A DNA stretch of 64,000 nt, from NCBI GenBank assembly GCA_013368315.1, contig JAACJM010000149.1:124001-188000 (forward strand), given 5' to 3'. The translations under genes were made by a program, and so were the position numbers. The DNA is from Tetrapyrgos nigripes (Eukaryota; Basidiomycota; Agaricomycetes; Agaricales; Campanellaceae). Shown here piece after piece: positions 33,246-45,099 of the stretch; the first letter of the stretch is position 1; each line of letters begins with the position of its first letter. The notes below the pieces were generated by a model. It made no database searches, was not told the DNA's origin, and saw only the letters and a list, made by a program, of their open reading frames with translations.

Positions 33246-34960
33246 TACTATCCCCCAGCCCCTTTTACCCTACCCTACTCATACTTATTCCATGATGGTT
33301 TCTTAGTTTAAAATCCTTACCCTATTGCAAAGCTGCTGTACAATGAAACTTGTATTTCTTGTCACTCTGTATTTCTTGCCACCTTTTGTAATTTCTTGAT
33401 ACTGAACCCAAATGTAATGATTCTTTCCTTGCTTGCTCATGTTTGGGTTTGCTCAGCTGCCTTTGGGCTGCAAGCTTTGCTCAGGTTTGGGTGCATTTGG
33501 GCCCCTTTGGGTCAGCCTCTCTTTCCTCTTAGCACCCCGACACTCAGGACTCAGTCCTGATAGGTGTTTAGATGCCTTCCTCATGGCGCAATTTCCAGAC
33601 ATGTCTCTGGCATGCCTGTCACATGCCTGGCATCTTCCAATGACGCTTCAGGCTGAGCCCTTCCCCAAACCTTGCCAACTAGCATAACAACCTAGTTGGT
33701 GTTGAAGTATGTTTAATAAGTACTAGAATACATTCTGTATCCTAGTGTCTCTCCCTTTCCCTTAAGAGCCACCAAATAGCTCAGCTTATAGGATGCCTGG
33801 AGAACATTGCTGATGGCAAGGAGAGAAAGTGACATCACTGGAAGGCAATGCCTATGATCAGATGACACGGTCACATAGTCCTCTGGGGCCTTTTCACCAA
33901 CTTCGATGCACCAGCAGCTGCCAAGGTAGGAGCCCTCTGTCTCCTAGATCCCCTGTCATAGAAGACCACCTCCAATGAACTATTGTCATCAATGGACCTG
34001 CAATAAGTAGGAAATGGCATGGGTTGGCAGGGACGGGGATGGGTTGGCTTATCTCATCCCACTCCAAACCCGTGACCCGCCACATGGGTAAACCAACCTA
34101 CCACCTGCTAGGAGGTGGCCACATTGGCATAATCATCTCAACTGTATAGTCAATGTTATACCAGACTCGTAGGTAGATCTAAGAAAAATTTGATACACAG
34201 AAAAATCTTCTTTGTTGAAAGAAATGCGACCCAACTCACCCATTCCCGAAAACCTTCAGACGAAAAACAAGAAATGCAAGTCTATTGCAACAGCCAGAGC
34301 CAATGGCAAAAATCCTATTGACTCAGCTATTTCATTTCAAAAAGCAATGACACAGAGGATGTTGAAATGCCTGAAGGATACAACAATATTTAATTAGGCG
34401 TACTAAGTGATAAGTAGATGTACTATTCTATGTATACATACATATATACCCGTGAACCTGCAGGTTTTGCTCTGGACCTGTATGCCCCGTCGATACCCTT
34501 GACCCGTGAAGGTGGGGACAGGTCAGAATTTTTTCCCCACGGGATCCCCATGCTGTTCCCTAGTGATAAGCAGTCGCAAGGAACTTTTTTGTTCTCTTAA
34601 ATGATGGATTTTCGCTCGGCCTTGGGCATACTCCATATGGAATATTGGCCTCAAATTGGTCCCATATGGAGTAGACCCAGTGAGCAAAAGCTGCTTTGAA
34701 AAATCGGTAATTTAAGTTGTGTTTTTCAATGCCCCAAATATGGTTCACCACCCACAGTGTATTCCATTTTTGAAGCTAATTAACGACTTTTATGAACCAG
34801 AGACCGTCGATGAACATAAAAAACGTGTCCTTTCCCTTCTTTTCTATGATCCACTCTTCTCCTGCTTTTCTCTGGCGTTATTGTCTCAAGCCTGTGCATG
34901 TCAGTCACTGCACATAGGCTGAGATGAGTGGGGGCGCTCCAGGTAGCACATACGAAGGCT
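33246..34960. other. No gene recognised
   Basis: Spacer downstream of the DIRS coding region. It includes GGGTT/ACCC-rich stretches at 34010-34090 and 34440-34560 that look like old repeat DNA. Short frames at 34212-34397 and 34719-34922 have no recognisable domain. Confidence 0.4.
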
Positions 34961-35429
34961 TCTAGGCAAAATACCCTCCTTTGAATCTATGCACAACATT
35001 CCCTCCTTCTGAGGCATCTGGGGCACCCACTCCTTCAAGTTGTAGTGTGTTTAAGGAATCTCTTTCCTCTAATGCATCCACACGGTCACAACCTCTACCC
35101 CAAGCTCCCACACCAGGTCCAAGGATCCCAGTGATGTTGTTATTGTCTATACTCGTTGACTCCACTACTGTGACTGGTCCATGCAGCAGAAGCTCGAGAT
35201 TCAGGAGAGGGCTTTGAAGGCACAGAGATCAACTCTCAACCATATTGTGAAGATCTGCAAAATGCAGGGGGAAAAGAGCTGGGTAAAAAGTGTCTTCATG
35301 AAGCAAGGAGGTGGAAATGAGATTGTCTTTGGTGCTTGAGCAGCAGGAGGAGCTGTAGGGGCTGGTAATCAGGGACACAAGTCTCAGCAGAATCTGTAGC
35401 TCTTTCACACCTTTTGTGATCTATCTATA

Positions 35430-36720
35430 CGAAGAGAGTGTGGGCCAGCGCTGAGGCGTGGCGAGTACAAGGCCAGAAGGAACAGTGAAGTACACATTAT
35501 TTTTTATGGCAAAATGTTATAACACTATAGATAGGGTAGAAAACACATAAGAAGCTGTAATGAGCAAAGAGTGCAATCCAGAAAGTTAGAAATCAATTCA
35601 ATACCCAATCAAGACATTTCCAAACAAATCAACTCTCCAGATGTTACAAACCGAGCTCTAACATGAAAGGCTGAACTATACATGCGCAGAGAAAGGGAAT
35701 GAGTGAGCACACCAGCATATGACAGGTCAAGACGATAAGAAGCATCTGAGCAACCAAAAGAACAAGCTTGATTTGATATCTGATAACCGACGTGAATATA
35801 GAACCAATGTACAGCTTAGACTGGTAATCATTCAAGGACATTGAGTGCTGATCATTGTACAGCATTGAGTTGTGATCATAAAATGACATTGAGCCATCAT
35901 TGGAACAAAGAATAGAAGTGTAAGAGAAAGAGAACCCAGAGATGTGACTGTTGCGAGCGAAATCTTCAAAAGTGTAACTGTCTCGAATGAGATTTTGCAA
36001 TCCAACTGGAAAGAGTTCTCCCAAGGCATAGCAAACAGCAATGTTGCATTCATGACCTAGTTTAAACGTGCACAGAGTCACATAAGAGAGGTTGAGAAAC
36101 ACCAATTTGTTGTAGACAGGTGCTGTATACCCAAGGACTCAAACACAAAATAAGTAGCCTAAGCAGTAAGCATCACAGACAAAATCTCCACAATTAGACG
36201 AGCATGAGTTTACATCAGTTGCAACCGAGATAGCAAGGCTGTGATCAAAGTTATTGTGGCCTAGTATGCAGTGAGTCGCATTATAGAAGTTGAGGAACAT
36301 CGACTGGTTGTAGAGAAACACCGTGGAATTGAGTCTAGAGGCAGAATGGAAAAGGAAACCTAAGTGAGCGAAATATTACTCTGCGCAGTCCGCCTGGCTG
36401 CGCTTGCGAACGCTCAGTCTGACGTTGCACTCAAAGTAATCATGACCTAGTTTACACAGAGCCAAAATGAGAACAGTCCAGCAAAAAGAAAAAAGTGTGC
36501 AGAGAGCTTCATGGTGGTATGAGAGAGGGAAAAACAAGATAGGCACATTAGACCCTGTAAGCTGTCGGAAATAAAACGGAAAATAGAAGAGGGGCAGGAC
36601 AAATGCGGAAAGAGACGGTCGGGAGAAATCGGGACGTAATTGACATAGCCACCTGCAGAAACGCACTGTAAACAACTCAGCCTCATTCTTCGGCCTCGTA
36701 ATCTGCAGATTCATAATCTA
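35430..36720. repeat. Diverged repeat tract, shared with 50.57-50.95 kb
   Basis: The phrase GTGTGGGCCAGCGCTGAG (35441) recurs near 50579 with one base changed. The stretch at 36640-36700 (CATAGCCACCTGCAGAAACGC, then TCATTCTTCGGCCTCGTAATC) matches 50866-50930. Within the tract CATGACCTAGTTTA occurs at 36051 and 36443, and TTGAGAAACACC-like words recur. The hydrophobic minus-strand open frames here are probably by-products of this repeat. Confidence 0.55.
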
Positions 36721-36866
36721 GTCTAACTTGAACTATACGTACTACAATTCTACTACATTTTCTGTGTAAACGGACTGAGGCTACGCAATTTAAGTGCGCT
36801 ATGATGAAGGACGGACAGGGACTTAGATAGATTCTTAATCTGAATAGTGTCGTCTTGCGAGGGAAG

Positions 36867-37974
36867 TTATGTCAGTTGGTCTTCCTCCCGAGATAGGACT
36901 TTTGACACAATACTCCAACAAAGCTGTATAAATTTCTGTTGAGAAACATACCACTGTCTGTGAAGAAAAGAACGCACTAGCATCAACGGGTCCAGAACAT
37001 CAAAATCGTCATCGGTGAGGCTGGAGGTGATGCTCACGACCTCCATAGCGTAGTGGAGACCTTGGCGACCCCATTCACGATTGAGGTTGGAAAAAAAGCT
37101 GAAGATTACACCTGACACGCATATCAGTCCGCAGTTCTTGAGTGCGACGTCGTATCCGTGCGCCGAACTTGGTAGGGTGTGTTTCTCCAAAGTGCCTTTG
37201 ATGCTTGAAAACAAGCACTGTAAACGACACACGGTATCTCCGCTCAGTAAACCAGGATTCTAATGATGTGATTCCTGGAAAGCTTCTTAAGAAAATAGTG
37301 CACGTTAAATATATGTTAACGCACCTGGAATGAAAGCTTGCATGGCCTTTTGACAGCTGTGGAACAAAGAGACACTCATAGTCCGCATTACCGGTATGCT
37401 TGTCTGCCGTGTCCATACACGAGCAAATCTTCATGAATCAGTCCTGGAGCTAGAAGTGGCCAGAAGGGGTCGATACCACACTGGGTGGTGGACAAGAATG
37501 GAGGCGTATACGCGTCCATGTAGGAACCAGCATAACTAGGAAGAGAAGCTCAACAACAGTAAAGTGAGGATGAAAAGAATACTCACCAAGAAGACTCAAA
37601 CACTATCGACATTGGTTACTCCACCATTCCCGCAGGCTGCCAGTGGCTTGTTCAAATGACATGGGTGTTGTATAAATTATGCCTTGTATGCAAGAGTGCT
37701 TTGTCGCTTGTCTGCCTACAAACGAAGCCTTTCTGACACGTCAGAAAGGAAAACAGAAAATGGAGACTTCATAAACATGGCAACTCACCAGTTCTGCAAA
37801 CACTAGTCGACGTGACGTTCTTGCAAGGAATCCTCGTCGCGAGTAGCAATCTTGAACCTCTTCCTCACCCGCTACATGCTTTGAGACTCTGCAGGCACGT
37901 CCTGGGGGGATATTCATAGCATCGGTTCTGGGTAGGTAACTGGCTCGAAAACGTCCATAACATGAAATTAACAA
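36867..37974 (-). other. Possible multi-exon gene, unrecognised
   Basis: Several minus-strand frames with good splice signals lie here (for example a donor near 37790, an acceptor near 37708, and an intron around 37275-37325). The pieces include RACRVSKHVAGEEEVQDCYS and the SSLTDDDFDVLDPLMLVRSF region. I could not join them into one frame or assign a family. It would be divergent from the F-box gene at 38145. It may be a real gene, a pseudogene, or noise. Confidence 0.3.
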
Positions 37975-38144
37975 ATCCTGCGAGAAAAAGTAAGAAAACT
38001 CGAGGGGAACAAGTGCGAACTGTACTTACGAGCACATGGCGGTCGAGAAAAATCCTTCACCTTGGGTTTGCAACTCGACCAAACAAACCAGGCTTACTAG
38101 GCAACCACCATGTCTTCTTCTTCAGACGTCGCTATCCTTCCCCC

Positions 38145-39680
38145 ATGCACCAACTCCCAGCTGAGCTTCTTGAAGAAGTATTCTCCAATTGCTGTGATCT
38201 TTCGCGTCCTACCAACTTTCGAGGTGCCTCGGGAAATCACGTCCAGGATTCACGAGCTGCGACATTGAATGGCATGAACGAACTTTCTGCCCTTGCGGTC
38301 AGTCATGTCTGTACTCGATGGCGGGAAATTTTGCTCTTCAGTCCAAAGCTTTGGTCACGGGTGGAAATACACGGAAGATTGGAAGACCTTACCGATACTC
38401 AAGTCCTTTCTACTCTTTCCCTCACCAAACTCTACCTCGAACGCTCCAAGCAGCTGCCCTTGGATATCGTAATCGAGTTTCTTGATACATTCCCCATGGA
38501 TCATGAACCCATCTGTATCTCGGATAGTCAATACGAGAAGGCGCGAGCTCTCCTCCCGATGTATAAGCTCTTTTTCGCCGAAGCACATAGATGGAGAAAT
38601 GTATCAATTAGTGTGTATTGCGAGCTATTCGGGCGGAGATTTTGGGACGATTCACCCTGGCCAGACAAGTTCCCTATCCTCCAACACCTCACCATTCATG
38701 TGTATGGGGACGGTGACGACGGTTCAGTCGGCTTCCAGACAAGTCTGAGGATACTTGAAGCACCTCTCCTTCAGACTCTCATTCATGTAGGCCACGATGT
38801 GACAATCTTCACTGAGGATGATGCTGGACCTCTACAGTCCCTATGCACGGCGTCCTTCACCGGATGCTTGCACGAACCGACTTTGCTACTAGCCGGCCCC
38901 CTCACGGACCTAACCTTGGACAATATCAATGGATTTACATATCCTGGCGGGCACACTACGACTAGTTGTCTTGCAAAGGCAGTGCATATCATTGTAATGG
39001 AAAGACATGAGAACTGGATAGTGTCAGGTATTTTCGACTACCTGTCATTGTCCAACCTCACCAAGTTTTCCCTGGATGCGGTAGTCTTGACAGGTAGCCT
39101 AGTCGCATTCCCTTGCGACGAATTCATGTCGTTGTTAAACCGTTCAAGCAGGCTGTCGGTTACTCAACTCTCGCTCATCAGCGTCTTCATGCCTGATCGA
39201 GAGCTCCACTCTATCTTGTCGTTGCTGCCTTCTCTGACGCATCTTGCCGTCGGAGAGGCAACATTTCACTCTCGATTGCAGGATGACGAGGATGATGAGG
39301 ATTATCTTGCATGGCTGGAGGAGGTGTATGAGCAGGAAGAGACGCCAATGCTATCCAAAGCCTTCTTTCATTCTCTTTCTCATTCAAACTCTTCCCATCC
39401 TACCGCATTCTCGGCTCTTTTGTTGTCGAATTTGATGGAACTGCATATTGGATTTGGGAACTTCAACCGGGATGTGCAATCCGGTTTTGTGGATATGGTT
39501 CGGTCAAGATGGGACGAAGCAAGGTTCGGTGCGTTGAAGTATATTCGGGCGAAGGCGCATGCGATCAGAAAGGACGACGGTATACTTGGGCTTGATGAAG
39601 AAGTGAATATTGAGTGGGTTACATCGAGTACGGAGTGGAGAGCAGGGCTCGGAGATTGGAAAATTGCGGCAACGAACTAG
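38145..39680 (+). CDS. F-box protein, paralogue of the 24.6-kb gene
   Basis: I chose the in-frame ATG at 38145 (MHQLPAELLEEVFSNCCDLS) because homology with the paralogue begins there. The frame is open back to 37962 but reads unlike it. A more natural start (MSSSSDVAILPP) lies at 38110 in another frame; a change of one base in the C-run at 38140-38144 would join it, so a frameshift or an unseen intron is possible. The F-box covers about residues 3-70 (LPAELLEEVF, ALAVSHVCTRWREILLFSP, KLWSRVEI). A leucine-rich C-terminal region with an acidic insert (DDEDDEDYLAWLEE) follows. The expected role is an SCF substrate adaptor. Confidence 0.85.
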   Translation: MHQLPAELLEEVFSNCCDLSRPTNFRGASGNHVQDSRAATLNGMNELSALAVSHVCTRWREILLFSPKLWSRVEIHGRLEDLTDTQVLSTLSLTKLYLERSKQLPLDIVIEFLDTFPMDHEPICISDSQYEKARALLPMYKLFFAEAHRWRNVSISVYCELFGRRFWDDSPWPDKFPILQHLTIHVYGDGDDGSVGFQTSLRILEAPLLQTLIHVGHDVTIFTEDDAGPLQSLCTASFTGCLHEPTLLLAGPLTDLTLDNINGFTYPGGHTTTSCLAKAVHIIVMERHENWIVSGIFDYLSLSNLTKFSLDAVVLTGSLVAFPCDEFMSLLNRSSRLSVTQLSLISVFMPDRELHSILSLLPSLTHLAVGEATFHSRLQDDEDDEDYLAWLEEVYEQEETPMLSKAFFHSLSHSNSSHPTAFSALLLSNLMELHIGFGNFNRDVQSGFVDMVRSRWDEARFGALKYIRAKAHAIRKDDGILGLDEEVNIEWVTSSTEWRAGLGDWKIAATN

Positions 39681-39759
39681 CTAGCTCATGTACACATGGG
39701 GTAACTTAGACCATACTGCAAGTTCTACCTTGAGGCGTGAGATGTCAAGCATGTCAAGG

Positions 39760-40217
39760 CTTAGTAGTGACGGTTCAGTCCGAGGCTACGTAGGAAATAC
39801 CGGTACCGATGATGACAACGTAGGGACTATCAATTCCCTACGCTTGCTCTCCACCACTGGTTCTCTACACAAAGCCACTGTCCGCCTCACCAGTCCTCTA
39901 ACGGACATGATTCTGCGTGATATCACGGGGTTCACCTACAGTGGGGACCATCTGACTACATGCCTTGTAAAGGTCCTACGTATCTAGACCCCGTTCTAAG
40001 CCAAACCTGGTCTCTAACGAACCTATTCAACTACGTGACCTTGCCTAACATTTCCGTGCTTTTTATCCAATCACCCTCACCAACCGAGCAACCGGAATGG
40101 TCCCCAGGCCCAGAGCCATTTCCCTTCGACGAATTTAGCTCATTGCTGAATCGGTCGAGTAGGGAGACGATCACTCATCTGACGCTCATTAATCTTTGGA
40201 TTCCTGATGAAGACTGA
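39760..40217 (+). pseudogene. Truncated third F-box paralogue (C-terminal part only)
   Basis: Directly after the second F-box gene, a stretch in two frames matches its middle and C-terminal half: TSPLTDMILRDITGFTYSGD against GPLTDLTLDNINGFTYPGG, and FPFDEFSSLLNRSSRETITH against FPCDEFMSLLNRSSRLSVTQ. There is no F-box, and a stop and frame change lie near 39985. It is a broken tandem duplicate. Confidence 0.8.
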
Positions 40218-40981
40218 TAGGGATGGAGGTATGAAGCTTTTACATGCACAGGCAAATGTCTGATAGATATTGGAAGGACAGCGGGATAGAAGAGGAGGAA
40301 GAGGAGGAAGAAAGCTCTTTACAAATTGGATGGGTAAAGTCAAGTCCGGAATGGAGGTCAGGACTTGGACATTGGATGATTGTGTAACTACTTTATGCAG
40401 CTCCTAGGCCATGCGCTGAAATTCTCGCTATCACTATTCCCGCTACCTTTATAGGTAGTGGGTTTGAGGGTACAAATCGATTCGCACATTTATGCAAAAA
40501 TAAGACAGACGATGCTTCCTATAGCGGTTCGCAGCTGTATGAATTGAGAGAACGGTCGCATATTGTTCGGCGGAGGTTCTGTGCGGTTATTGCCATCTGC
40601 CAATCAGCTTTTTCCCGCAAGACACCCACGTATCTCTCGCTTTGGGACATGGCTCTACGATATGTCTTGCAAAAGCATTGCAGATGGTCGCTATTTTCAT
40701 CGAGAGTTGGATGAATAACTAGCTTCATGAGCTCTAGCTATAGACTACGTTGAGACCATTCATTTTGTCTCCGTATCTAGAGCATATACCTATCAACTCG
40801 TTCACTCCCAAATTGCCAACCTCCTCAACCTTTGAGGAATTGGATGTGGCTTGAACGAGGTTACCGCAATATGACCAACTTGTGCAAGTGCGATAATTCC
40901 ATATATCTACCTCTTTACATACACATTCAGAACGTCGAAAACAGGTACCCCGAGTCTCCTCATTTACCCCAACGTTTCCTC
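40218..40981. other. Intergenic, no gene seen
   Basis: Spacer between the F-box pseudogene and the secreted-protein gene, with a short GAGGAG-rich tract near 40290. No coding signal was recognised. Confidence 0.4.
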
Positions 40982-41482
40982 CTAGAAGCAAGAGACGGAA
41001 TCAAGGACCCAGTTAGCCAGGACTCCATCCTTCGTTTGTCCGGGCCATTCTTCCATAATGAGGGCAGTCTCTCCAGCAGTTTTGCTGCCGATGGAGTTAT
41101 CCATATGGACTGAGAATGTGCCGTCATTGTTGGCAACGAAGCTAACATTACTGCTCCTCTGTGTAACAGAAGAAAAGAGAGGGTCAGTCATTGCATCCTT
41201 CGCGGGTAAAGTCTGATCGTGAACATACGACGATAACGTTGCCTCCCGCATCCTTCTCAAGGTTACTACCGACACTAACTGGGGCCGGTCGCAGTATATC
41301 AGGGGCTCACCATCGAAAAACTCCAACTCAAGATTAGCAGACTTGTCGACTGGGGCATCAGGAGTCATAACAAAATCGCAAGAAGCGATTGCTGGCTCCT
41401 GGCGCTTAAGAGCGGAAGCACTGGCAGTGGCTGCAGTAACAGCGACGAGAGCGATGAAGATAATGGAGAGATTGAAGACCAT
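40982..41482 (-). CDS. Small secreted protein, unknown function
   Basis: The start MVFNLSIIFIALVAVTAATA is a clear signal peptide, followed by ALKRQ, a Kex2-type dibasic site. The mature part has CDFVMTP and ends WVLDSVSC, leaving two Cys that could form one disulfide, as in a small agaricomycete secreted family of unknown role. The frame is open throughout (166 residues). However, 41228-41159 looks like a real intron (GTATG..., branch ACTGAC, pyrimidine tract, CACAG). With 41310-41243 also removed, a 14-nt microexon joins in frame to give 120 residues, closer to the family. I favour the spliced form. Confidence 0.7.
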   Translation of the reverse strand: MVFNLSIIFIALVAVTAATASASALKRQEPAIASCDFVMTPDAPVDKSANLELEFFDGEPLIYCDRPQLVSVVTLRRMREATLSSYVHDQTLPAKDAMTDPLFSSVTQRSSNVSFVANNDGTFSVHMDNSIGSKTAGETALIMEEWPGQTKDGVLANWVLDSVSCF

Positions 41483-41526
41483 TGCCAGGGACTTTTTGTG
41501 AGGATCACTAGAGCTTGTTCTCCCAC

Positions 41527-41534
41527 TTTTTATA
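41527..41534 (-). promoter_or_regulatory. TATA box of the secreted-protein gene
   Basis: TATAAAAA on the minus strand, 45-52 bp upstream of the ATG. Confidence 0.55.
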
Positions 41535-41539
41535 TCAGA

Positions 41540-42369
41540 AAGCCACTTACCATCTCCTCGCTACTAGAGTTTGCGCAAAAGCCACCGGCCTCTATACTCA
41601 CTTGGTAAAACGGTTAGCTACTTTTTCCTGCGTATGGGCACTGAATTCAACCTGCGCAGCAGGGCTGCACTCAGAAGACGAGTAGCGAATGGACGCCACC
41701 ACGTCGGACGGATACTAGGAATTTAGGAATCTAGGAGAATCTGAAGTCGATTTTTACACATTGACGGGAGAGGTATACATATTGAAAGTCTTTTGGCATG
41801 CGGTCAGAATGAGGTCCGCAGCAGCTTTTGTCTTCTTTTTCTGCAGACGAGTTGTGTTGACCGCGTTGAGTGAACACCAGGGAAGCATCAGCGACCGAGG
41901 ATGGCCGCGAGCCAATTTATCTGATCAGCGACGCTCTCTGACAAATGAGATTTTCCTTGCCAGCGTGTTAAATCAAGAAAAAAGTTCTCGGCGAAATTTA
42001 CTGAGCGTCCATTTCTTCATCTCTGTATCCCAGACATTATGAGCACCTATGCTGCGAAGAGAGGAAGAGAATCGAGAAATGAAGATCATCGAGCCAGGTT
42101 ACGCCAATTCATAACGAGCAGCGATCGGGCTCATTTCCGAGAACGCGTTAATGTTTGTCGCTTGCCAATGGCCACCTCTTCTCTCCGGATAGTTGACTGA
42201 TCAGCCAGAAATCCAGATCTACCATGACAGCCATATTGGACTTCAGTATGTATATGGATGTCTCCGAGTGGACAAGGCCAGCCAGGTGTTGCGACAGGCG
42301 GGACAGTCATAAGTATTGGTACAAACTTACTACAAAGGATACAAGCATTTCATCAAAAATCTCACTGAC
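41540..42369. other. No gene recognised
   Basis: Spacer between the secreted-protein promoter and the P450 fragment. The open frame at 41761-42042 shows no domain. Confidence 0.4.
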
Positions 42370-42880
42370 CTATACAAGTTCCCCAACATTATCAGCTTCC
42401 GTAGCCTTGATCCACATACCACCCTGCCGAAAGCAAACGGGAACGCAGAAATAAGCCCTCATCCCATCTGCTTATGATAGAAGAAACACTCAAAACATAG
42501 AACACTCACCGCAATACTCATCGTCAACGTCATCTTAGGATAAATCCTATCCGTCGCCTTCCTATAGCCCTGTCCACACGTATTCGCATCAGCTTTAATC
42601 GCTTCTCGCCACTGAGGTCTAGCTCTCCATTCTGGTGGACAAGCTTCTTCGTCATAGGTGAATGACGAAAAGTTTTGGACGAGACGGATGATCATGAGGG
42701 ACATTTCGTTGTAGGCAAACTTGGGAGAACGATGCTAGTGAGTACTGGATCAATATGAAAAGAAAAGGAAGAGTAACACACCTGCTGTCCAAGGCAAATT
42801 CTCGGACCAGCGTTAAATGGTAAGAATATGAACGGGTTTGGTGCGAGGAACTTCTTCACACGCCGAAAGGACGTTTCTAT
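42370..42880 (-). pseudogene. Cytochrome P450, 3' fragment
   Basis: Exons from about 42880-42782, 42719-42509 and 42423-42370 encode only the C-terminal part. [17 protein letters not shown] is followed by the heme-binding loop [10 protein letters not shown], then the L-helix region [30 protein letters not shown], and the final GGMWIKATEADNVGELV. Splicing and frame are clean. The order is that of CYP63-like white-rot monooxygenases. Everything upstream (the membrane anchor, the oxygen-binding helix and ExxR) is missing: homology stops near 42880, where repeat sequence begins. It cannot be functional. Confidence 0.85.
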
Positions 42881-43844
42881 CGGCTCGACGGATAGGCGAG
42901 CAAATAGTTGTACGAAAGTAGGATATATTTGTAATCTAGATATATGTATAAATAAATGATATATTCGGACTCTGAATCTTTGTACAGAAAGTACATACAT
43001 TTGGAGACCTTTAATTACACTTGATAAGTACACGAAAAGATGGCACATGTGATGTATAGAAAGAAGTACAAAAAGACTGTCTAATTTGTACAACTATTGA
43101 AGCAAAAGAAAGATGGTCTATTTCTCACACAGAATTGAGTCCAGAAATGCTCTATATCTGGGCTTCAGATATAGGCACAGATAGGAGTCTGAATAGATCA
43201 ACTATATAAAGTTCAGATAGGTCAGTTGATAGATGATATTTTGAGAGACAGAATAGGACGCAGGTGCGTCAGTGGCTTGACGCAGTCGCGTCTCCAACGC
43301 GTTCACGGCGAGACGTCTCTGCGTGCAAGAATATAGTAATGTAAGTACTTCATGTATTTTCTTTTTGAAGGATGAGAGTGTGTGAGTAAAAGCAGTTACA
43401 CCGGCTTTACGTGTCCTCGTACATCTATCATATTACTGATGAACGCCTTCATAGCTTCTATTCTTGACCCCCATCCCTGACAGTATGGAAAGCCGGAAGG
43501 CCCTCACTTTAAGCGAAATAGATTTTGATTTCCGACGCTGAGACCCCGGGCACGGCCATTTTGGAAATCAGTCAATATTAATAATACATCTATACATAGG
43601 TGCACAGTTTGAACTGGAGTGCACTCCTGAAGCAAGTTGACTGAGTCTAGAGTCGATTGTACATACAAAAATAGTGCAGTAGCTCTAATAGAAAGTGCAT
43701 GGAAATGCTGGGCAGAAATCACGCTGACAAAAATATCTGCTCGACGGATAGATCACATCACTACTACTGATATAAGATATATCTGTAAAAAAGCGTGTTT
43801 CTGTACGCCTTTCTGCCGAGCGGATATTTTTGTATTTTCGGCGT
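42859..43844. mobile_element. Possible inverted-repeat element beside the P450 break
   Basis: CACGCCGAAA on the plus strand at the P450 edge recurs inverted as TTTTCGGCGTG ending at 43844. GCTCGACGGATA follows at both 42883 and 43739. A foldback occupies 43720-43844: its arms CACGC(T/C)G...ACAAAAATATC(T/C)GCTCG differ mainly at CpG. No target duplication was found, and the left repeat overlaps P450 coding bases, so the boundaries are doubtful. Confidence 0.35.
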
Positions 43845-44610
43845 GAATGGCCTTGCGATACACGTGGTGTCAGACATTCACCAAGTTCATAAGTTGAATA
43901 ATGATCGCGACTGTAATGGAACGACCCCTACCTGGTTGTAAGCATCTTGTATTCTGTTTCTTTGAGTTTCCTATGTCTTGATCTACTGTACTTACAATGT
44001 AATTGATGCTTTGGGCATCCGTTTCTCCTTTCTTTCCTTTTCTACGGCATTCTAATAAATGTTCCCTTCTATTCTAGATACTTCTAATGACTCACAGCTT
44101 AAGTATATAAGTATCTTGGTATGTACCCCTGTAATGACCTTTCCTGCCTCGCAATACACACCTTTGCTTCAATCTTACATCTTGACTGATCATAAGCTGG
44201 CATCCTTAGTAACACGCAAGCTTGCTTAGTGTGCTGTTTCTCGACCTTGACTGACCACCAGCCAGGAACCTGGTATTTCTCGGTAATGCGAAAGCTTGCC
44301 TTGATTTAAGTACCTTTTTCTCACTACTGATTATCTTAGAGTATCCTGAACCCGAACCAAACCTGTGGTTCCCACCAGTTTGGTTCTTTACAGCGATGTG
44401 AATTGACAAGGATAGACACAGAATTGCATATTGAACAGAGGAGTGCACATTGGATCTTGGTATAGCAGTAAAGCATATATCAGAGAGGGGTGCATATGAG
44501 ATTTGAGATTCTAAGTCTAAGTCTAAATAAATATTGTAGTATAGAGGTACATTTAAGTATCATTGACCAGGTCTCTGAGCACATCAAATACCTTCCACTT
44601 CTCCTCAGCA

Positions 44611-44820
44611 CTGCCTCGAAACTACCCTTTCGGAGTTACAGTATATGTACGTGCTTCCTTTGTAGTTATGCGCTTCTTGCCAATTTATGCTTTGAGGAGC
44701 CTCGAAACTACCCTTCTTCTATACTGGTACATGTGCATCGCTTGCTGACAAGCCTCGAAACTACCCCTTCGAAGTTACAGTATATGTACGTGCTTCCTTT
44801 GTAGTTACATGCTTCTTACT
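44611..44820. repeat. Direct repeat, ~66 bp, period ~141 bp
   Basis: GCCTCGAAACTACCC(T/C)TTCG, then AGTTACAGTATATGTACGTG, then CTTCCTTTGTAGTTA occurs at about 44611 and 44752. A third start (CCTCGAAACTACCCTTCTTC) at 44700 lacks the tail. The surrounding kilobase (44.5-45.1) is full of TGCTTTGTA and TACATGCTT words, old simple repeat DNA. Confidence 0.65.
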
Positions 44821-45099
44821 GCTTTGTATTTACCACTTTATACTTATGTGCTTCTTGCCGCTTTGTAGGGGGTTGTACTATGTATGTGCTTTGTACGTCT
44901 TTTCACCGCTTTTTTATATACCGCTTTGTGCTTTGTACATGCTTTTTACCATTTTGTACTTCAACTACATGCTTCGAGCCTACACGAGACTACAAGCATA
45001 TGTAGTACCTTACGATACATAGAGTATCTTGCTCTATGTACAACCGCTCTATGTACCTACAACACATGTTCCTACCTCTATGTACACTATTAGATATGG

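Noticed and set aside
35644..36105. Hydrophobic minus-strand frame resembling a membrane protein
   Set aside because: It lies in a repeat tract shared with 50.6-50.9 kb; the hydrophobicity comes from T-rich sequence.
43700..43860. tRNA or other structured RNA gene
   Set aside because: The foldback has no cloverleaf or A/B-box words; it fits a small inverted-repeat element better.
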